From: Mucilaginibacter limnophilus
Lineage (GTDB): Bacteria > Bacteroidota > Bacteroidia > Sphingobacteriales > Sphingobacteriaceae
Direction of reading: 5' to 3'
Length of the DNA: 64,000 nucleotides
Assembly: GCF_004005815.1 (NCBI RefSeq)
Contig: NZ_SACK01000004.1
Span: 124,001 to 188,000, forward strand
A program made the translations under genes and the position numbers. The notes under the pieces were generated by a model. It was not told the origin of the DNA. It did no database searches and saw only the letters and a list, made by a program, of their open reading frames with translations. Below, piece after piece: positions 8,797-17,691 of the stretch (its first letter is position 1; each line of letters opens with the position of its first letter).

Positions 8797-8804
8797 CAAA
8801 TATA
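8797..8804 (-). promoter_or_regulatory. candidate -7 element for the lipoprotein gene
   Basis: On the minus strand TATATTTG matches TAnnTTTG and lies 10 bp before the ATG at 8786, which supports the shorter start. Confidence 0.45.
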
Positions 8805-9061
8805 CAAATCAGAAAAAATAGCCGGAGCGGGTTAAAACACCCTTTTTCTCGGGTATTTAATCACATTAGCTTAGCAGTAGACGTATTAAGAGTGTAATAG
8901 TTACACTTTGTGGAGAAAAAATCAGATTTCGTTTCCATGCCAACCATCATCCGCCTTGTACCCAGCTCCACTAAATAAATTACAATACAGCGATAAAAAT
9001 TGTAGTAACATATGCTGTTAAATACCGTTAAAAAGTTACATTTTTGCCAAAATTTTTATAA

Positions 9062-10456
9062 ATGCAGAGTTACCAGGAATTTCTCGACCTCAGTGTTGGT
9101 TTCCCCCAGGAAGGATTCGAGATAATTGACGACGAATTATACTTTCACGACCTGAATTTGATGGAAATGATTGAAACGTACGGCACCCCCCTGCGCTTCA
9201 CCTACCTGCCCATTATTTCTAAAAAAGTTCAGCAGGCCAAGCTGTTGTTTCAGCAGGCTATCATAAAAAATAACTACCGCGGCAGTTACAAATACTGTTA
9301 TTGCACCAAAAGTTCGCACTTTAAGCATGTGGTTGAAGAGGCACTGAAAAACGAGATCCACCTTGAAACATCATCGGCGTTTGATATGCCCATGATTGAG
9401 GCGCTTGAGAAAAAAGGCACTGTTACCAAGGATATAACGGTTATATGCAATGGGTTTAAAACCTTCCAGTATAAGCAATATATTATTGATATGCTGCATG
9501 ATGGGTTCAGGAATATAATCCCTGTGCTTGATAACAAGGAAGAGTTTAATATATATGATGATGAGGTTGAGCTTGACGAGCCTTGTAACCTGGGCATCCG
9601 TATAGCATCTGAAGAGCAGCCTAACTCCCAGTTTTATACTTCGCGCCTTGGCATACGCTCTGAAGATGTGATCGATTTTTATCACAGCAAAATTGAAAAG
9701 AACCCAAATTTTAGGGTTAAACTGCTGCATTTCTTCATCAACTCGGGTATATCTGATACGCCTTATTACTGGAATGAGCTTGAAAAGTACGTTACGCTGT
9801 ACTGTAAGTTTAAGAAGGTAAACCCTGATTTGGACACGCTTGATATTGGCGGAGGTATGCCGTTTAAGGATTCGCTGGTGTTCGATTTTGATTATGAGTA
9901 TATGATCAACGAGATTGTTAGCCGGATAAAAGAGATTTGCGCCCTTAACGATACTATTGAGCCGGATATCATTACCGAGTTTGGTAAATATACCGTTGCC
10001 GAAGCTTCGGGTATTTTATACAAAGTAATTGGCCGTAAACAGCAGAACGATCGTGAGAAATGGTTGATGCTCGACGGATCATTTATCACTAACCTGCCTG
10101 ACGTGTGGGCATTGAATCAAAAATACATTTTGCTGCCGATAAATAACTGGGACAGCGAGTACGACCGTGTAAACCTTGGCGGCATTACCTGCGACGGGCA
10201 GGATTATTACAACCAGGAAGCGCACATGAACAGTGTGTATATGCCAAAAACCCGTAAGGTGCAGTACCTGGGCTTCTTCAACACCGGCGCTTATCAGGAA
10301 GTGTTGAGCGGTTATGGTGGCATACACCACTGCCTGCTGCCATCACCAAAGCATGTGATCATCCGTCGCAACCGCGACGAGACATTCAATTTTGAAGTGT
10401 TTGGTGAAGAGCAAAACAGCAAGCAAGTGTTGAAGATACTGGGATATACTACATAA
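9062..10456 (+). CDS. speA: arginine decarboxylase (PLP fold III)
   Basis: 464 residues, a compact arginine decarboxylase of the alanine-racemase-fold group, removing CO2 from arginine to give agmatine, the first step to polyamines. YKYCYCTKSSHFKHVVEE near residue 80 carries the PLP lysine; HLETSSAFDM follows in the barrel; LDIGGGMPFKDS around residue 260 is the phosphate-binding glycine loop; EFGKYTVAEA and the C-terminal beta domain complete the fold. It lacks the long insertions of the E. coli SpeA (about 630 residues), as usual in Bacteroidota. It stands alone in a 250-bp upstream space and ends in a clear terminator. Together with the deiminase it competes for arginine. Confidence 0.85.
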   Translation: MQSYQEFLDLSVGFPQEGFEIIDDELYFHDLNLMEMIETYGTPLRFTYLPIISKKVQQAKLLFQQAIIKNNYRGSYKYCYCTKSSHFKHVVEEALKNEIHLETSSAFDMPMIEALEKKGTVTKDITVICNGFKTFQYKQYIIDMLHDGFRNIIPVLDNKEEFNIYDDEVELDEPCNLGIRIASEEQPNSQFYTSRLGIRSEDVIDFYHSKIEKNPNFRVKLLHFFINSGISDTPYYWNELEKYVTLYCKFKKVNPDLDTLDIGGGMPFKDSLVFDFDYEYMINEIVSRIKEICALNDTIEPDIITEFGKYTVAEASGILYKVIGRKQQNDREKWLMLDGSFITNLPDVWALNQKYILLPINNWDSEYDRVNLGGITCDGQDYYNQEAHMNSVYMPKTRKVQYLGFFNTGAYQEVLSGYGGIHHCLLPSPKHVIIRRNRDETFNFEVFGEEQNSKQVLKILGYTT

Positions 10457-10481
10457 GTAGCACTTAGATAGAATTAAGATT

Positions 10482-10507
10482 AGCGGGATTACAGGCCCGC
10501 TTTTTTA
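10482..10507 (+). terminator. rho-independent terminator of speA
   Basis: Stem AGCGGG (10482-10487) with CCCGCT (10496-10501), followed by a T run. Confidence 0.85.
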
Positions 10508-10534
10508 TTTACTTTAACAGCAAACCGGCTATAC

Positions 10535-11620
10535 ATGACTGATACGGGAACTCAATTAAAGATACAAACCAAACAGCACTTTAAAATGCTTGATGGTTTG
10601 CGCGGCCTGGCAGCGATAGCTGTAGTTGTTTTTCATTTTATGGAGATAGCTGTACCTGATTACACTAAAAGCTTTATTGCCCATGCCTACCTGGCGGTTG
10701 ATTTCTTTTTTTGTCTTTCAGGATTTGTTATCGCTTACGCTTATGATACCAAGCTGGCTGATATTGGCATCTGGACCTTCATCAAACTAAGACTGATACG
10801 CCTGCATCCACTGGTAATTATCGGTTCGGTGATCGGTATACTGGCCTTTGTATTCGACCCGTTCAGCAATCTGTATCAAAAATATACCGGCAACCTGCTG
10901 CTAATGTTCATCACCTCATGCCTGATGATACCTTACGCGCTTGTGCGCGAACGGTATTTTAACAACTTCCACTTAAATCCGCCCACCTGGTCGTTGTTCT
11001 GGGAGTATATTGCCAACATTGTATATGCATTGGTTTTGGTGAGGATAAATAAAAAAATGCTTTGGTTGCTGGTTATAATTGCAGCTGCATTACTTGTTTA
11101 TGAAGCACACCGGTCAACCAATTTAAGTGTTGGCTGGAGCGGCGACAATATTATGGGTGGCGGTATCAGGATGTTTTACTCTTTCCTGGCCGGTATGCTT
11201 GTTTACCGTTTAAAATGGGTTATCAATTCCCGCCTTGGTTTTATTGCAATAGGCTTAATGCTGCTGGTAACATTTTTTATTCCGTTTAGAAATGAACTGA
11301 ACCCCATAGTAGAGCCAATTGTTGTGATCTTCTATTTTCCTTTTTTGATAGCGCTTGGCGCGGGTGCGCAGTTGTCCGCTTCTTCAACTAAAATCTGTAA
11401 GTTTTCAGGAGACATTTCCTATCCGCTTTACATGGTTCACTACCCGTTTATATGGCTTTTTATGAGTTATGTGGAAGCAAAAAAGCCATCACTTAACGAA
11501 ATGGCCGGTATTACCGCGATAGGAACATTGCTGTTGATTGTGCTGGCGTATGCAGTGATGAAATACCTGGACGAGCCCGTACGTAAGCGTTTAAATAATT
11601 TAGTAAGAAGACGAGGGTAA
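10535..11620 (+). CDS. acyltransferase family 3 membrane protein (OafA/YrhL-like)
   Basis: 361 residues with about ten hydrophobic segments. The N-terminus reads LDGLRGLAAIAVVVFHF, containing the RG and the histidine typical of acyltransferase-3 proteins, and AVDFFFCLSGFVIAYAY holds the family's FF.LSG.L signature. The C-terminal DISYPLYMVHYPF is a further family motif. Such enzymes O-acylate surface sugars or lipids at the inner membrane; the acceptor cannot be told. No extra periplasmic SGNH domain is present. It is a single gene converging on the pseudouridine synthase. Confidence 0.88.
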   Translation: MTDTGTQLKIQTKQHFKMLDGLRGLAAIAVVVFHFMEIAVPDYTKSFIAHAYLAVDFFFCLSGFVIAYAYDTKLADIGIWTFIKLRLIRLHPLVIIGSVIGILAFVFDPFSNLYQKYTGNLLLMFITSCLMIPYALVRERYFNNFHLNPPTWSLFWEYIANIVYALVLVRINKKMLWLLVIIAAALLVYEAHRSTNLSVGWSGDNIMGGGIRMFYSFLAGMLVYRLKWVINSRLGFIAIGLMLLVTFFIPFRNELNPIVEPIVVIFYFPFLIALGAGAQLSASSTKICKFSGDISYPLYMVHYPFIWLFMSYVEAKKPSLNEMAGITAIGTLLLIVLAYAVMKYLDEPVRKRLNNLVRRRG

Positions 11621-11635
11621 ACTCTTTACTCCTCG
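11612..11635. terminator. weak bidirectional hairpin at the acyltransferase 3' end
   Basis: CGAGGGTAAA (11612-11621) pairs with TTTACTCCTCG (11625-11635) with one bulge and loop CTC. It covers the acyltransferase stop and ends just before the stop of the converging gene. Confidence 0.4.
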
Positions 11636-11636
11636 C

Positions 11637-12356
11637 TTAACTATCAAACTTATCTAACAGTTTCAATAACGTCTCAAAGTCCTTTGGATACGGCGCGTGG
11701 ATGGTTATTTCTTCGCCGTTAAGCAATTTAAAGCTAACCTCGTATGCGTGTAATGCGAAGCGCTTCATGATGGGCTGTTCTTCCTGCTCTTTACCCAGAT
11801 GATATTTGCGTTTTAGCTTCGACAGGAACACCGGCTGGCCTTTGTACATCTCATCGCCTGCTATTGACGCGCGCTGCGTGGCCAGGTGGATGCGTATCTG
11901 GTGCATGCGGCCTGTTACCGGGCGACATTCAACCAATGTATAGTGCTTATAATATTTTAACGAGTTGAACCATGTTTCGGCACGCTTACCGTCCTGCCTG
12001 CTTATTGATACACTGCTTTTGCCCACGTTAAGTATGGGCAGATCAACAAACAAGTCTTCAAAAACATGTGTGCCATCTATAACCGCGTGGTATACCTTTT
12101 TTACTTGACGGCGTTCAAACTGCATAGATACCGAGCGGTAGGCTTCAGGATTTTTTGCTATGATAAGCGCTCCTGATGTCTCCTTGTCAAGACGGTGGCA
12201 TACCTGCGCGTCATCAGTATAAGCCTTAGCCAATCGCAGCATGTTGATCTCGCCGCCCTCACGTTCATCAAGCGAAGCTACAAAAGGTGGTTTGTTAACC
12301 ACTATAACGTCATCATTTTCAAATAAAATCAGGTCGGTAAATCGGGGTATCTTCAT
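11637..12356 (-). CDS. RluA-family pseudouridine synthase
   Basis: 239 residues from ATG 12356 (an ATG four codons earlier is possible). Family marks are in order: VIVVNKPPFVASL near residue 16, the catalytic motif VCHRLDKETSGALI (Asp about residue 56), the VKKVYHAVIDG strand, and GRMHQIRIHLAT near residue 150. The enzyme isomerises uridine to pseudouridine in rRNA or tRNA; which site cannot be told. No N-terminal S4 domain is present, so it is the short RluA/RluC-like form. It is a single gene converging on the acyltransferase. Confidence 0.9.
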   Translation of the reverse strand: MKIPRFTDLILFENDDVIVVNKPPFVASLDEREGGEINMLRLAKAYTDDAQVCHRLDKETSGALIIAKNPEAYRSVSMQFERRQVKKVYHAVIDGTHVFEDLFVDLPILNVGKSSVSISRQDGKRAETWFNSLKYYKHYTLVECRPVTGRMHQIRIHLATQRASIAGDEMYKGQPVFLSKLKRKYHLGKEQEEQPIMKRFALHAYEVSFKLLNGEEITIHAPYPKDFETLLKLLDKFDS

Positions 12357-12589
12357 AACAGGGTGCAAAATTACTGTTTTTTATTTACTCTCAGCAGGTC
12401 GTATTACTGTGCAGTCCCCTTACTCCAAATTAGAGTTTTTCTTATTAATTAAATATTTGGAATATTCAATTAAAGTGCTACCTTTATACTATTATTAGTA
12501 GGAACCACTAATATAATTCAGACATTTAATCTCCTATCCCTTTTATTTGCCTGTCTTGTATCTCATTGTTACACTTACGGATCAGGCTT

Positions 12590-12976
12590 ATGAAAAAGAC
12601 AATCATTATTATCGAGAACGATCGCGCCGTGGCAGAGATCATGGATTATGTGCTTACCGAAGCGGGTTATACCGTACAGCATGTTAACCCGCGCGATCAT
12701 GTTCAGGCTGTCTTTAAGTTAAAACCCGGTTTGATATTGCTGGATTGTTTTCTGAGCGGAGAATTATCAGGACATGACATTTGCCTTAGTTTGAAAAACA
12801 ACATCGTTACCAGGCACATACCTGTTGTATTAGTTTCGGCAGCAACCGGCTTAGACAAAATTGCTATTGACTGCTGCGCCGATGACGTACTGCGTAAACC
12901 TTTTGATATCACGGATCTTGAGCATATAGCATACAAATGGCTTGATACCGGTCGTGCGGCATTAAGCGTTTCATAG
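12590..12976 (+). CDS. single-domain response regulator (receiver only)
   Basis: 128 residues forming only a CheY-like receiver. The acidic pocket is E9-N10-D11, less acidic than usual; the phosphoacceptor is Asp52 in LILLDCF; the Thr/Ser position is in VVLVSAA; the conserved lysine is in VLRKPFD near residue 102. No output domain is attached, so it probably works by protein-protein contact in a phosphorelay. ATG 12590 is chosen over an in-frame start at 12566 because homology begins there. No histidine kinase is adjacent, so its partner is elsewhere. Confidence 0.87.
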   Translation: MKKTIIIIENDRAVAEIMDYVLTEAGYTVQHVNPRDHVQAVFKLKPGLILLDCFLSGELSGHDICLSLKNNIVTRHIPVVLVSAATGLDKIAIDCCADDVLRKPFDITDLEHIAYKWLDTGRAALSVS

Positions 12977-13123
12977 TTTGCCGGTATATAATTTTTTTCT
13001 TTTCGTAATATTATTCCCATCCAATTCAGGGAGTATTTCGAGTATGTTAATACATTGTGTGTTAATAGTTTCATGACTTTTAAGTACTTTGCATAAATTT
13101 ATTGAAATAAATTATACTCATAT

Positions 13124-14342
13124 ATGAAAAGAACATTACTTATTTTTTTTTACTGCTATTGTAATTGGAGTAAACTTACAATCATGCAAGTCATCAAAAA
13201 AAGAAGACCCTATACCTACCATACCCATAGGAGGCATATTTTCTCTAACCGAAAACTGGACTACGCTTGGTGAAAATTCAGTTTATGCTATGCAAGTGGC
13301 ACAAGATGACATTAATACTTATTTGGCTTTTAAAAACGCACCTTTCCGTATTCAATCGGCAGTTGCTAATACACAATTAAACCCCAATGAGGCAAAAAAG
13401 TCTTTCGACGCTGCTGTAAAAGGCGGAATTAAGTTTCTAATTGGCCCGCAATCAAGCGCTGAACTGAGTGCTGTTATGCCGCTTGTGGGTTCAAAAGCAT
13501 TATTAATTAGTCAAAGCAGTACTGCGGGCAGTCTCGCCATTGAAGGTGATGGCGTATTTCGTTTTTGCCCTCCCGACCATATTGAGGGCAATGCCATTGC
13601 AAATACAATTTACAACAATGGTATAAAAGCATTGGTTACTGTTGCCCGTAACGATGATGGTAACACAGGCCTGCAAACTGCTACCGGAACAGCATTTACA
13701 GCGCTTGGCGGTCACATAGACGCGATGACGCCTTACGGAACCTCGGTAACTAATTTCACATCAATAGTTGCAACACTTAAAAGCAAGGTTGAAGCAGCTA
13801 AAACCACTTATGGTGATGATAAGGTTGGCGTTTACCTTGCATCTTTTGATGAGGCAGTTGCTTTGTTTAAAGCCGCTGCCAACGAACCTGTTTTAAAAAC
13901 TGTAAAGTGGTTTGGTGGCGACGGCATAGTACTAAGTGCGGCGCTGTTAGCTGATACCCAGGCTGCCGATTTTGCTATTGCCACCAGTTTTTATGCGCCT
14001 ACTTTTGGCTTACCTCAAAGTTTGAATACTAAATGGGCACCTGTAGCAGCGCGAATAAAAAGATTAAGCAATGTTGATCCTGATGCATTTGCCCTTGCAG
14101 TATATGATATAATGTGGACAATAGCATACACACTTGAGGCTACCAACGGCGATGTAAGCAATATGGAAACGCTAAGAACAAAATTTGTTGAGCAGGCGCA
14201 TGCCCATGAAGGTATCACCGGTGATATTACCCTTGACGATGCCGGCGACCGCCAAAGCGGGATATTTGATTACTGGGCTATTAAGAAAGATGGCAATACT
14301 TACAAATGGTATGTTTCCGGCACATCAAGCAGTACCAACTAA
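13124..14342 (+). pseudogene. periplasmic-binding-protein-like lipoprotein with a frameshift in a T9 run
   Basis: The ATG at 13124 begins a typical lipoprotein leader (MKRTLLIFF), but at a run of nine T (13143-13151) the frame is lost; read on as written it stops after about 47 codons. With one T fewer, the frame continues through TAIVIGVNLQSC, a lipobox, straight into the long open frame ending at 14342, giving about 405 residues. The body is a type I periplasmic binding fold of the branched-chain amino acid receptor type: FLIGPQSSAEL, LISQSST and TVARNDDGNTG lie at the usual places. Without the leader it could only start at ATG 13290, giving a 350-residue protein without a signal. It may be a phase-variable gene, a broken gene or a base-call error. 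Confidence 0.75.
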
Positions 14343-14363
14343 TACAGTGTAAACGCTTTGCTG

Positions 14364-15167
14364 CTATTCAACGGCAAAGTTTGTTTCTAAAAAGTCATTA
14401 ATAAGCCCTGCGGTAACTACATGTATGTTGCTGCCGGGTTTTTTAAATATAAGTTCTCCCAGGTATTCTCCGTGCTGGCCAGGTAGTATTATTAGCTTCG
14501 CGTTAGGTAATAATTTGAACATTTGTACCGCATGCTCGGGTTTAACCACATCCCGATCAGCTGAAATAACCAAAGTCGGTGCTTTAATGCCTTGTATATC
14601 ATTGTCGCTCCAGTCCTCAAAAGTTTGCATACGTAGCGCATCACGATCATGCATTATTTGAAGCCTTTCGGGGCTGTTAGTTATTTCAAGGTAAGCGTCT
14701 TTTAATCCCTGCGGCATGTAGTCAATACTGGCATTGTTCATAAACTCCCAAAACTGTGCGGGTAAGCCGTCCCGTTTATAAAATGCTGACGCGATTATAA
14801 GCTTAGCTACCAGTTCCGGATGGCGAATGGCTACCTGCAAAGCGGTTTGCCCACCGTTGCTGAAACCCAGTATATCTGCTTTTTCAATTTTAAAATATCT
14901 TATGAGTTCGGCTACATCATCAGCGTCCTGCTCAAATGAAGTTGGCGTACCACGATCGGGTGTGTGCCCGTGTGCCTGTAGCTCAACAGCTATTACCTTC
15001 CTGCTTTCAGCAAGATAAGGCAATATCAATCCAAACGTAGTTTGTATGGTTGATCCGCCTCCGTGTATCAGCACAAGCGGTTTACCGCTGCCATGCACTT
15101 CGTAATACATATTAAGACCATTAACCACAGCGTACTGTCCGTTTAGGGCGGATGATAAGGTTTCCAT
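14364..15167 (-). CDS. alpha/beta hydrolase
   Basis: 267 residues, alpha/beta-hydrolase fold. LVLIHGGGSTIQTTF near residue 32 is the oxyanion-hole HGG region; ILGFSNGGQTAL near residue 101 is the nucleophile elbow G-F-S-N-G-G with the catalytic serine; a later VISADRDVVKPEHA carries the acid and ILPGQHGEYLG the histidine. No signal peptide, so cytoplasmic. The cap domain is short. Members include esterases and haloperoxidase-like enzymes; the substrate cannot be assigned. Diverges from yjbQ with a 115-bp spacer. Confidence 0.85.
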   Translation of the reverse strand: METLSSALNGQYAVVNGLNMYYEVHGSGKPLVLIHGGGSTIQTTFGLILPYLAESRKVIAVELQAHGHTPDRGTPTSFEQDADDVAELIRYFKIEKADILGFSNGGQTALQVAIRHPELVAKLIIASAFYKRDGLPAQFWEFMNNASIDYMPQGLKDAYLEITNSPERLQIMHDRDALRMQTFEDWSDNDIQGIKAPTLVISADRDVVKPEHAVQMFKLLPNAKLIILPGQHGEYLGELIFKKPGSNIHVVTAGLINDFLETNFAVE

Positions 15168-15282
15168 AAGTGATTGATTTAATACTACAAATCTATCACT
15201 ATTTATGATTGCTTATGCGGGTTGTAACTGACAAATACAGGTGCCTTTCCCGACTAATCTGATTTTATCCTATATTTAATTT

Positions 15283-15705
15283 ATGAAGATGTTTCAGCAA
15301 TTGCTGCGCCTGCGCGAACGTAAACGGGGTTTCCATTTAATTACCGCAGAAGTGCTGCAAGCCATACCGCAACTGGCCGAAATAAAAACCGGCATGTGCC
15401 AAGTGTTCATCAAGCATACATCGGCATCGTTAACTATTAATGAAAACGCCGACCCAACCGTACGCGTCGACTTCGAAATGTATTTCAATAAAACCGTACC
15501 CGAGAACGACCCGGATTATATGCATGATTATGAAGGATCTGACGATATGCCGGCGCACTTAAAAGCAGCAATGCTGGGCAGTTCGGTACTAATACCTGTA
15601 AGCAACGGCCGACTGGCTTTAGGCACTTGGCAGGGAATTTACCTTTGTGAGCACCGTGACCATGGTGGAAACCGGGAACTGATCGTTTCGGCATGGGGCA
15701 TTTAA
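15283..15705 (+). CDS. yjbQ: YjbQ / UPF0047 family protein
   Basis: 140 residues, the normal length for this family. Diagnostic segments are CQVFIKHTSASLTINENADP, which includes the conserved His and the TSASL run, and GTWQGIYLCEHRDHGGNRELIVS at the end with its GTWQ and E-HR-D motifs. Members are trimers; E. coli YjbQ has weak thiamine-phosphate synthase activity, and the name 'secondary thiamine-phosphate synthase' comes from that. Real function is unsettled. A second ATG two codons later is possible. The next gene starts 10 bp downstream, so both are likely one transcript. Confidence 0.88.
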   Translation: MKMFQQLLRLRERKRGFHLITAEVLQAIPQLAEIKTGMCQVFIKHTSASLTINENADPTVRVDFEMYFNKTVPENDPDYMHDYEGSDDMPAHLKAAMLGSSVLIPVSNGRLALGTWQGIYLCEHRDHGGNRELIVSAWGI

Positions 15706-15715
15706 TTACTCTTAT

Positions 15716-16078
15716 ATGAAAAAGTACATTTTACTATTGTCATGCTTCATAGGCTTAGGTATTACTGCATCGGCACAAACAAAAACCCAGGATGAAATAA
15801 ATGCCGATCTTGCTGTACACCGGAAACAAATTGACTCGTTAGACAAGTTAATGATACACATTATTGCCCAGCGGCAGCAAATTGTTAGAGAAGTTGGCGT
15901 TTATAAGAAGAAATATAATGTACCACCGTTGCAGCCTGCCCGCTTTAAACAGGTGGTTGACAGAGCCATTTTGGCAGGACAACAAGAAGGCTTATCTGCT
16001 GAATTTATAACGCAGCTTATGAATGCAATACATGATGAAAGCCTGCGGATTGAGGGTGATACCACAACCAAACATTAA
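15716..16078 (+). CDS. exported chorismate mutase (AroQ fold)
   Basis: 120 residues: signal peptide (1-20, ending ASA before Gln21) and a single AroQ-type helical domain. It aligns without gaps to the E. coli chorismate mutase domain: Arg36, Arg53, Lys64, Arg76 and Ser109 match its Arg11, Arg28, Lys39, Arg51 and Ser84. Two positions differ: Gln73 replaces Asp48 and Glu113 replaces Gln88; yeast chorismate mutase also has Glu at the latter position. The enzyme turns chorismate into prephenate; being exported it would act in the periplasm, like the *AroQ enzymes of some proteobacteria and mycobacteria. Follows yjbQ by 10 bp and ends in a terminator. Confidence 0.82.
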   Translation: MKKYILLLSCFIGLGITASAQTKTQDEINADLAVHRKQIDSLDKLMIHIIAQRQQIVREVGVYKKKYNVPPLQPARFKQVVDRAILAGQQEGLSAEFITQLMNAIHDESLRIEGDTTTKH

Positions 16079-16097
16079 TAAAATTCCACAAAACGAA

Positions 16098-16137
16098 AAA
16101 GCCGTTTGCATGAAGTCAGCAAACGGCTTTAATATTT
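16098..16137. terminator. strong bidirectional terminator
   Basis: Perfect 12-bp stem (AAAGCCGTTTGC 16098-16109, GCAAACGGCTTT 16119-16130) with T-rich flank on the plus side and an A run on the other side, so it can stop transcription from both converging genes. Confidence 0.88.
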
Positions 16138-16151
16138 TTACAAGATAACTT

Positions 16152-17363
16152 TTAGTCGGGGTATACTACTGACAAATAACGTTCTTCCACGGTACGATAA
16201 AACAGCACTAATAGTGCAATTACCGATAAAATAAAGAAAGTAACTATTTGATAATCGGCATTATAAAGCCACAATGCGCTACCTATTACCAGCATCCGTA
16301 GAAATTCAACTGCAAATACCCATTTTTTTTGTTCCATTATGGCACCGCAATTTATCAGGGTAAGTATAGTGAACGAGGTAAACAGGAATTTTTCGCTGGC
16401 CCCCATTTCAAACTCAAATAATATAAATACAAAAAGCAAAACCAGCATAACAATTACCTGCCATATCACATAATTGTTAAGGCGATGCTGCAGCGGTTCT
16501 TCCTGTTGTTTAATACCAAATATTTTTTCGGCACGCTCACGCATGTCCGGATCGATAAGCGTTGGGCTGCCAAATATCATTTTGAACTTGTCTTTAAGCG
16601 TTTTCTGCTTTTTTACCATCAGCCACAATTCGATATAAAAATGAAAGTGCTGCCATAAAAAGCTATAAGTATTAAGCTGATGAGTTAAGCCATAAACCGG
16701 CTTTTCATCTTCTTTCTGGAAGGTTCCGAATAACTTATCCCAAATAATCAGCACATCACCATAGTTCTTGTCAAGATACTTATCGTTACAGGCATGGTGC
16801 ACCCTATGATGCGAAGGGGTAACCATAAAATATTCAATAATACCAAGCTTTCCTATTACCTGCGTATGTACAAAAAATGGGTACAAACCGTGTATCAGCA
16901 ACATCACAAATATCATTTCGGCCGGGAAGCCCAGCAAGGGTAGAACGCTCCAAAAACCTGTACGCACTATAGCCTGAAACAAAGTTATACGTGCCGATAC
17001 GGTATAATTAAAATCTTCACTTTGATGATGAACCACATGCACAGCCCAAAGTACATTCATTTCGTGCGCCAGGCGGTGGTACCAATACCAAATAAAATCT
17101 GTACCTAAAAAAAGCAGAATCCACATCGCAGCCGTTGGCTTAATTTCAAACAGACCAAAATTCGTTTGAATATAGTGATAGAAGAAGTAAAAAACACCAG
17201 CTACCAATACATCGGTAAGGCGCTCAAGTATGCCTATACTTACGTTGGCAATGGAACGGTGCAAATCAAAAAGTTCCATTTTCTTTTTGCGTGCCACGTA
17301 ATATTCAAGCAGCATAAGAACTACAAAAAGCGGAACCGCAAATGCAAGGTAGTTAAATTCCAT
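16152..17363 (-). CDS. sterol desaturase / fatty acid hydroxylase superfamily membrane protein
   Basis: 403 residues with several transmembrane helices at both ends and a central di-iron domain. The histidine clusters are HRLAHEMN, VHVVHHQSEDFN and HHRVHHACN (residues about 118-200), the eight-His pattern of membrane fatty acid hydroxylases, sterol desaturases and alkylglycerol monooxygenases. The extra C-terminal region (about 280-403) adds three or four helices. Chemistry would be O2-dependent hydroxylation or desaturation of a lipid; the substrate is not evident. It is a single gene, converging on the chorismate mutase. Confidence 0.88.
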   Translation of the reverse strand: MEFNYLAFAVPLFVVLMLLEYYVARKKKMELFDLHRSIANVSIGILERLTDVLVAGVFYFFYHYIQTNFGLFEIKPTAAMWILLFLGTDFIWYWYHRLAHEMNVLWAVHVVHHQSEDFNYTVSARITLFQAIVRTGFWSVLPLLGFPAEMIFVMLLIHGLYPFFVHTQVIGKLGIIEYFMVTPSHHRVHHACNDKYLDKNYGDVLIIWDKLFGTFQKEDEKPVYGLTHQLNTYSFLWQHFHFYIELWLMVKKQKTLKDKFKMIFGSPTLIDPDMRERAEKIFGIKQQEEPLQHRLNNYVIWQVIVMLVLLFVFILFEFEMGASEKFLFTSFTILTLINCGAIMEQKKWVFAVEFLRMLVIGSALWLYNADYQIVTFFILSVIALLVLFYRTVEERYLSVVYPD

Positions 17364-17529
17364 ACGTTGTTTTTAAGGGGCTTAAAAAACCGTTTTTATA
17401 CAGATTTATAACCAAAATTAACCAAAAATAAGCTTATTGGTTTGACAAATATAGCATTTGTTTAAACTGAACGAAGCTGAACGCACTATAGTATTGATAA
17501 TGTGTGCAGAATCATTTTTGTTACAGAAG

Positions 17530-17673
17530 TTGATGAGTGGTTGATTGTGTTGATAAGTGAATGGTTAATTAAGTTGTAAAGAGGCCAAATTTATGAATTT
17601 CCGGAAAGCTATTTACTTACTCAAAGTCATTAACAACTGACTCGCCAATCAACTATTCACCTAATCAACTAAT
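17530..17673. repeat. degenerate inverted repeat in a 328-bp gene-free stretch
   Basis: The space 17364-17691 has no gene. Its second half holds repeated words: GAGTGGTTGATT, GTTGATAAGTGAATGG and AATTAAGTTG on the left, and the complementary CAATCAACTATTCACC and TAATCAACTAATTT on the right. The same word family recurs at 34804-34916. The first half (17364-17529) shows nothing clear beyond AT-rich sequence. Confidence 0.6.
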
Positions 17674-17677
17674 TTCC

Positions 17678-17685
17678 TACCTTTG
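17678..17685 (+). promoter_or_regulatory. candidate -7 element for the ferredoxin gene
   Basis: TACCTTTG is an exact TAnnTTTG match six bases before the ATG at 17692, suggesting a very short or absent leader; it also argues against a start at 17683. Confidence 0.45.
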
Positions 17686-17691
17686 TTATCT

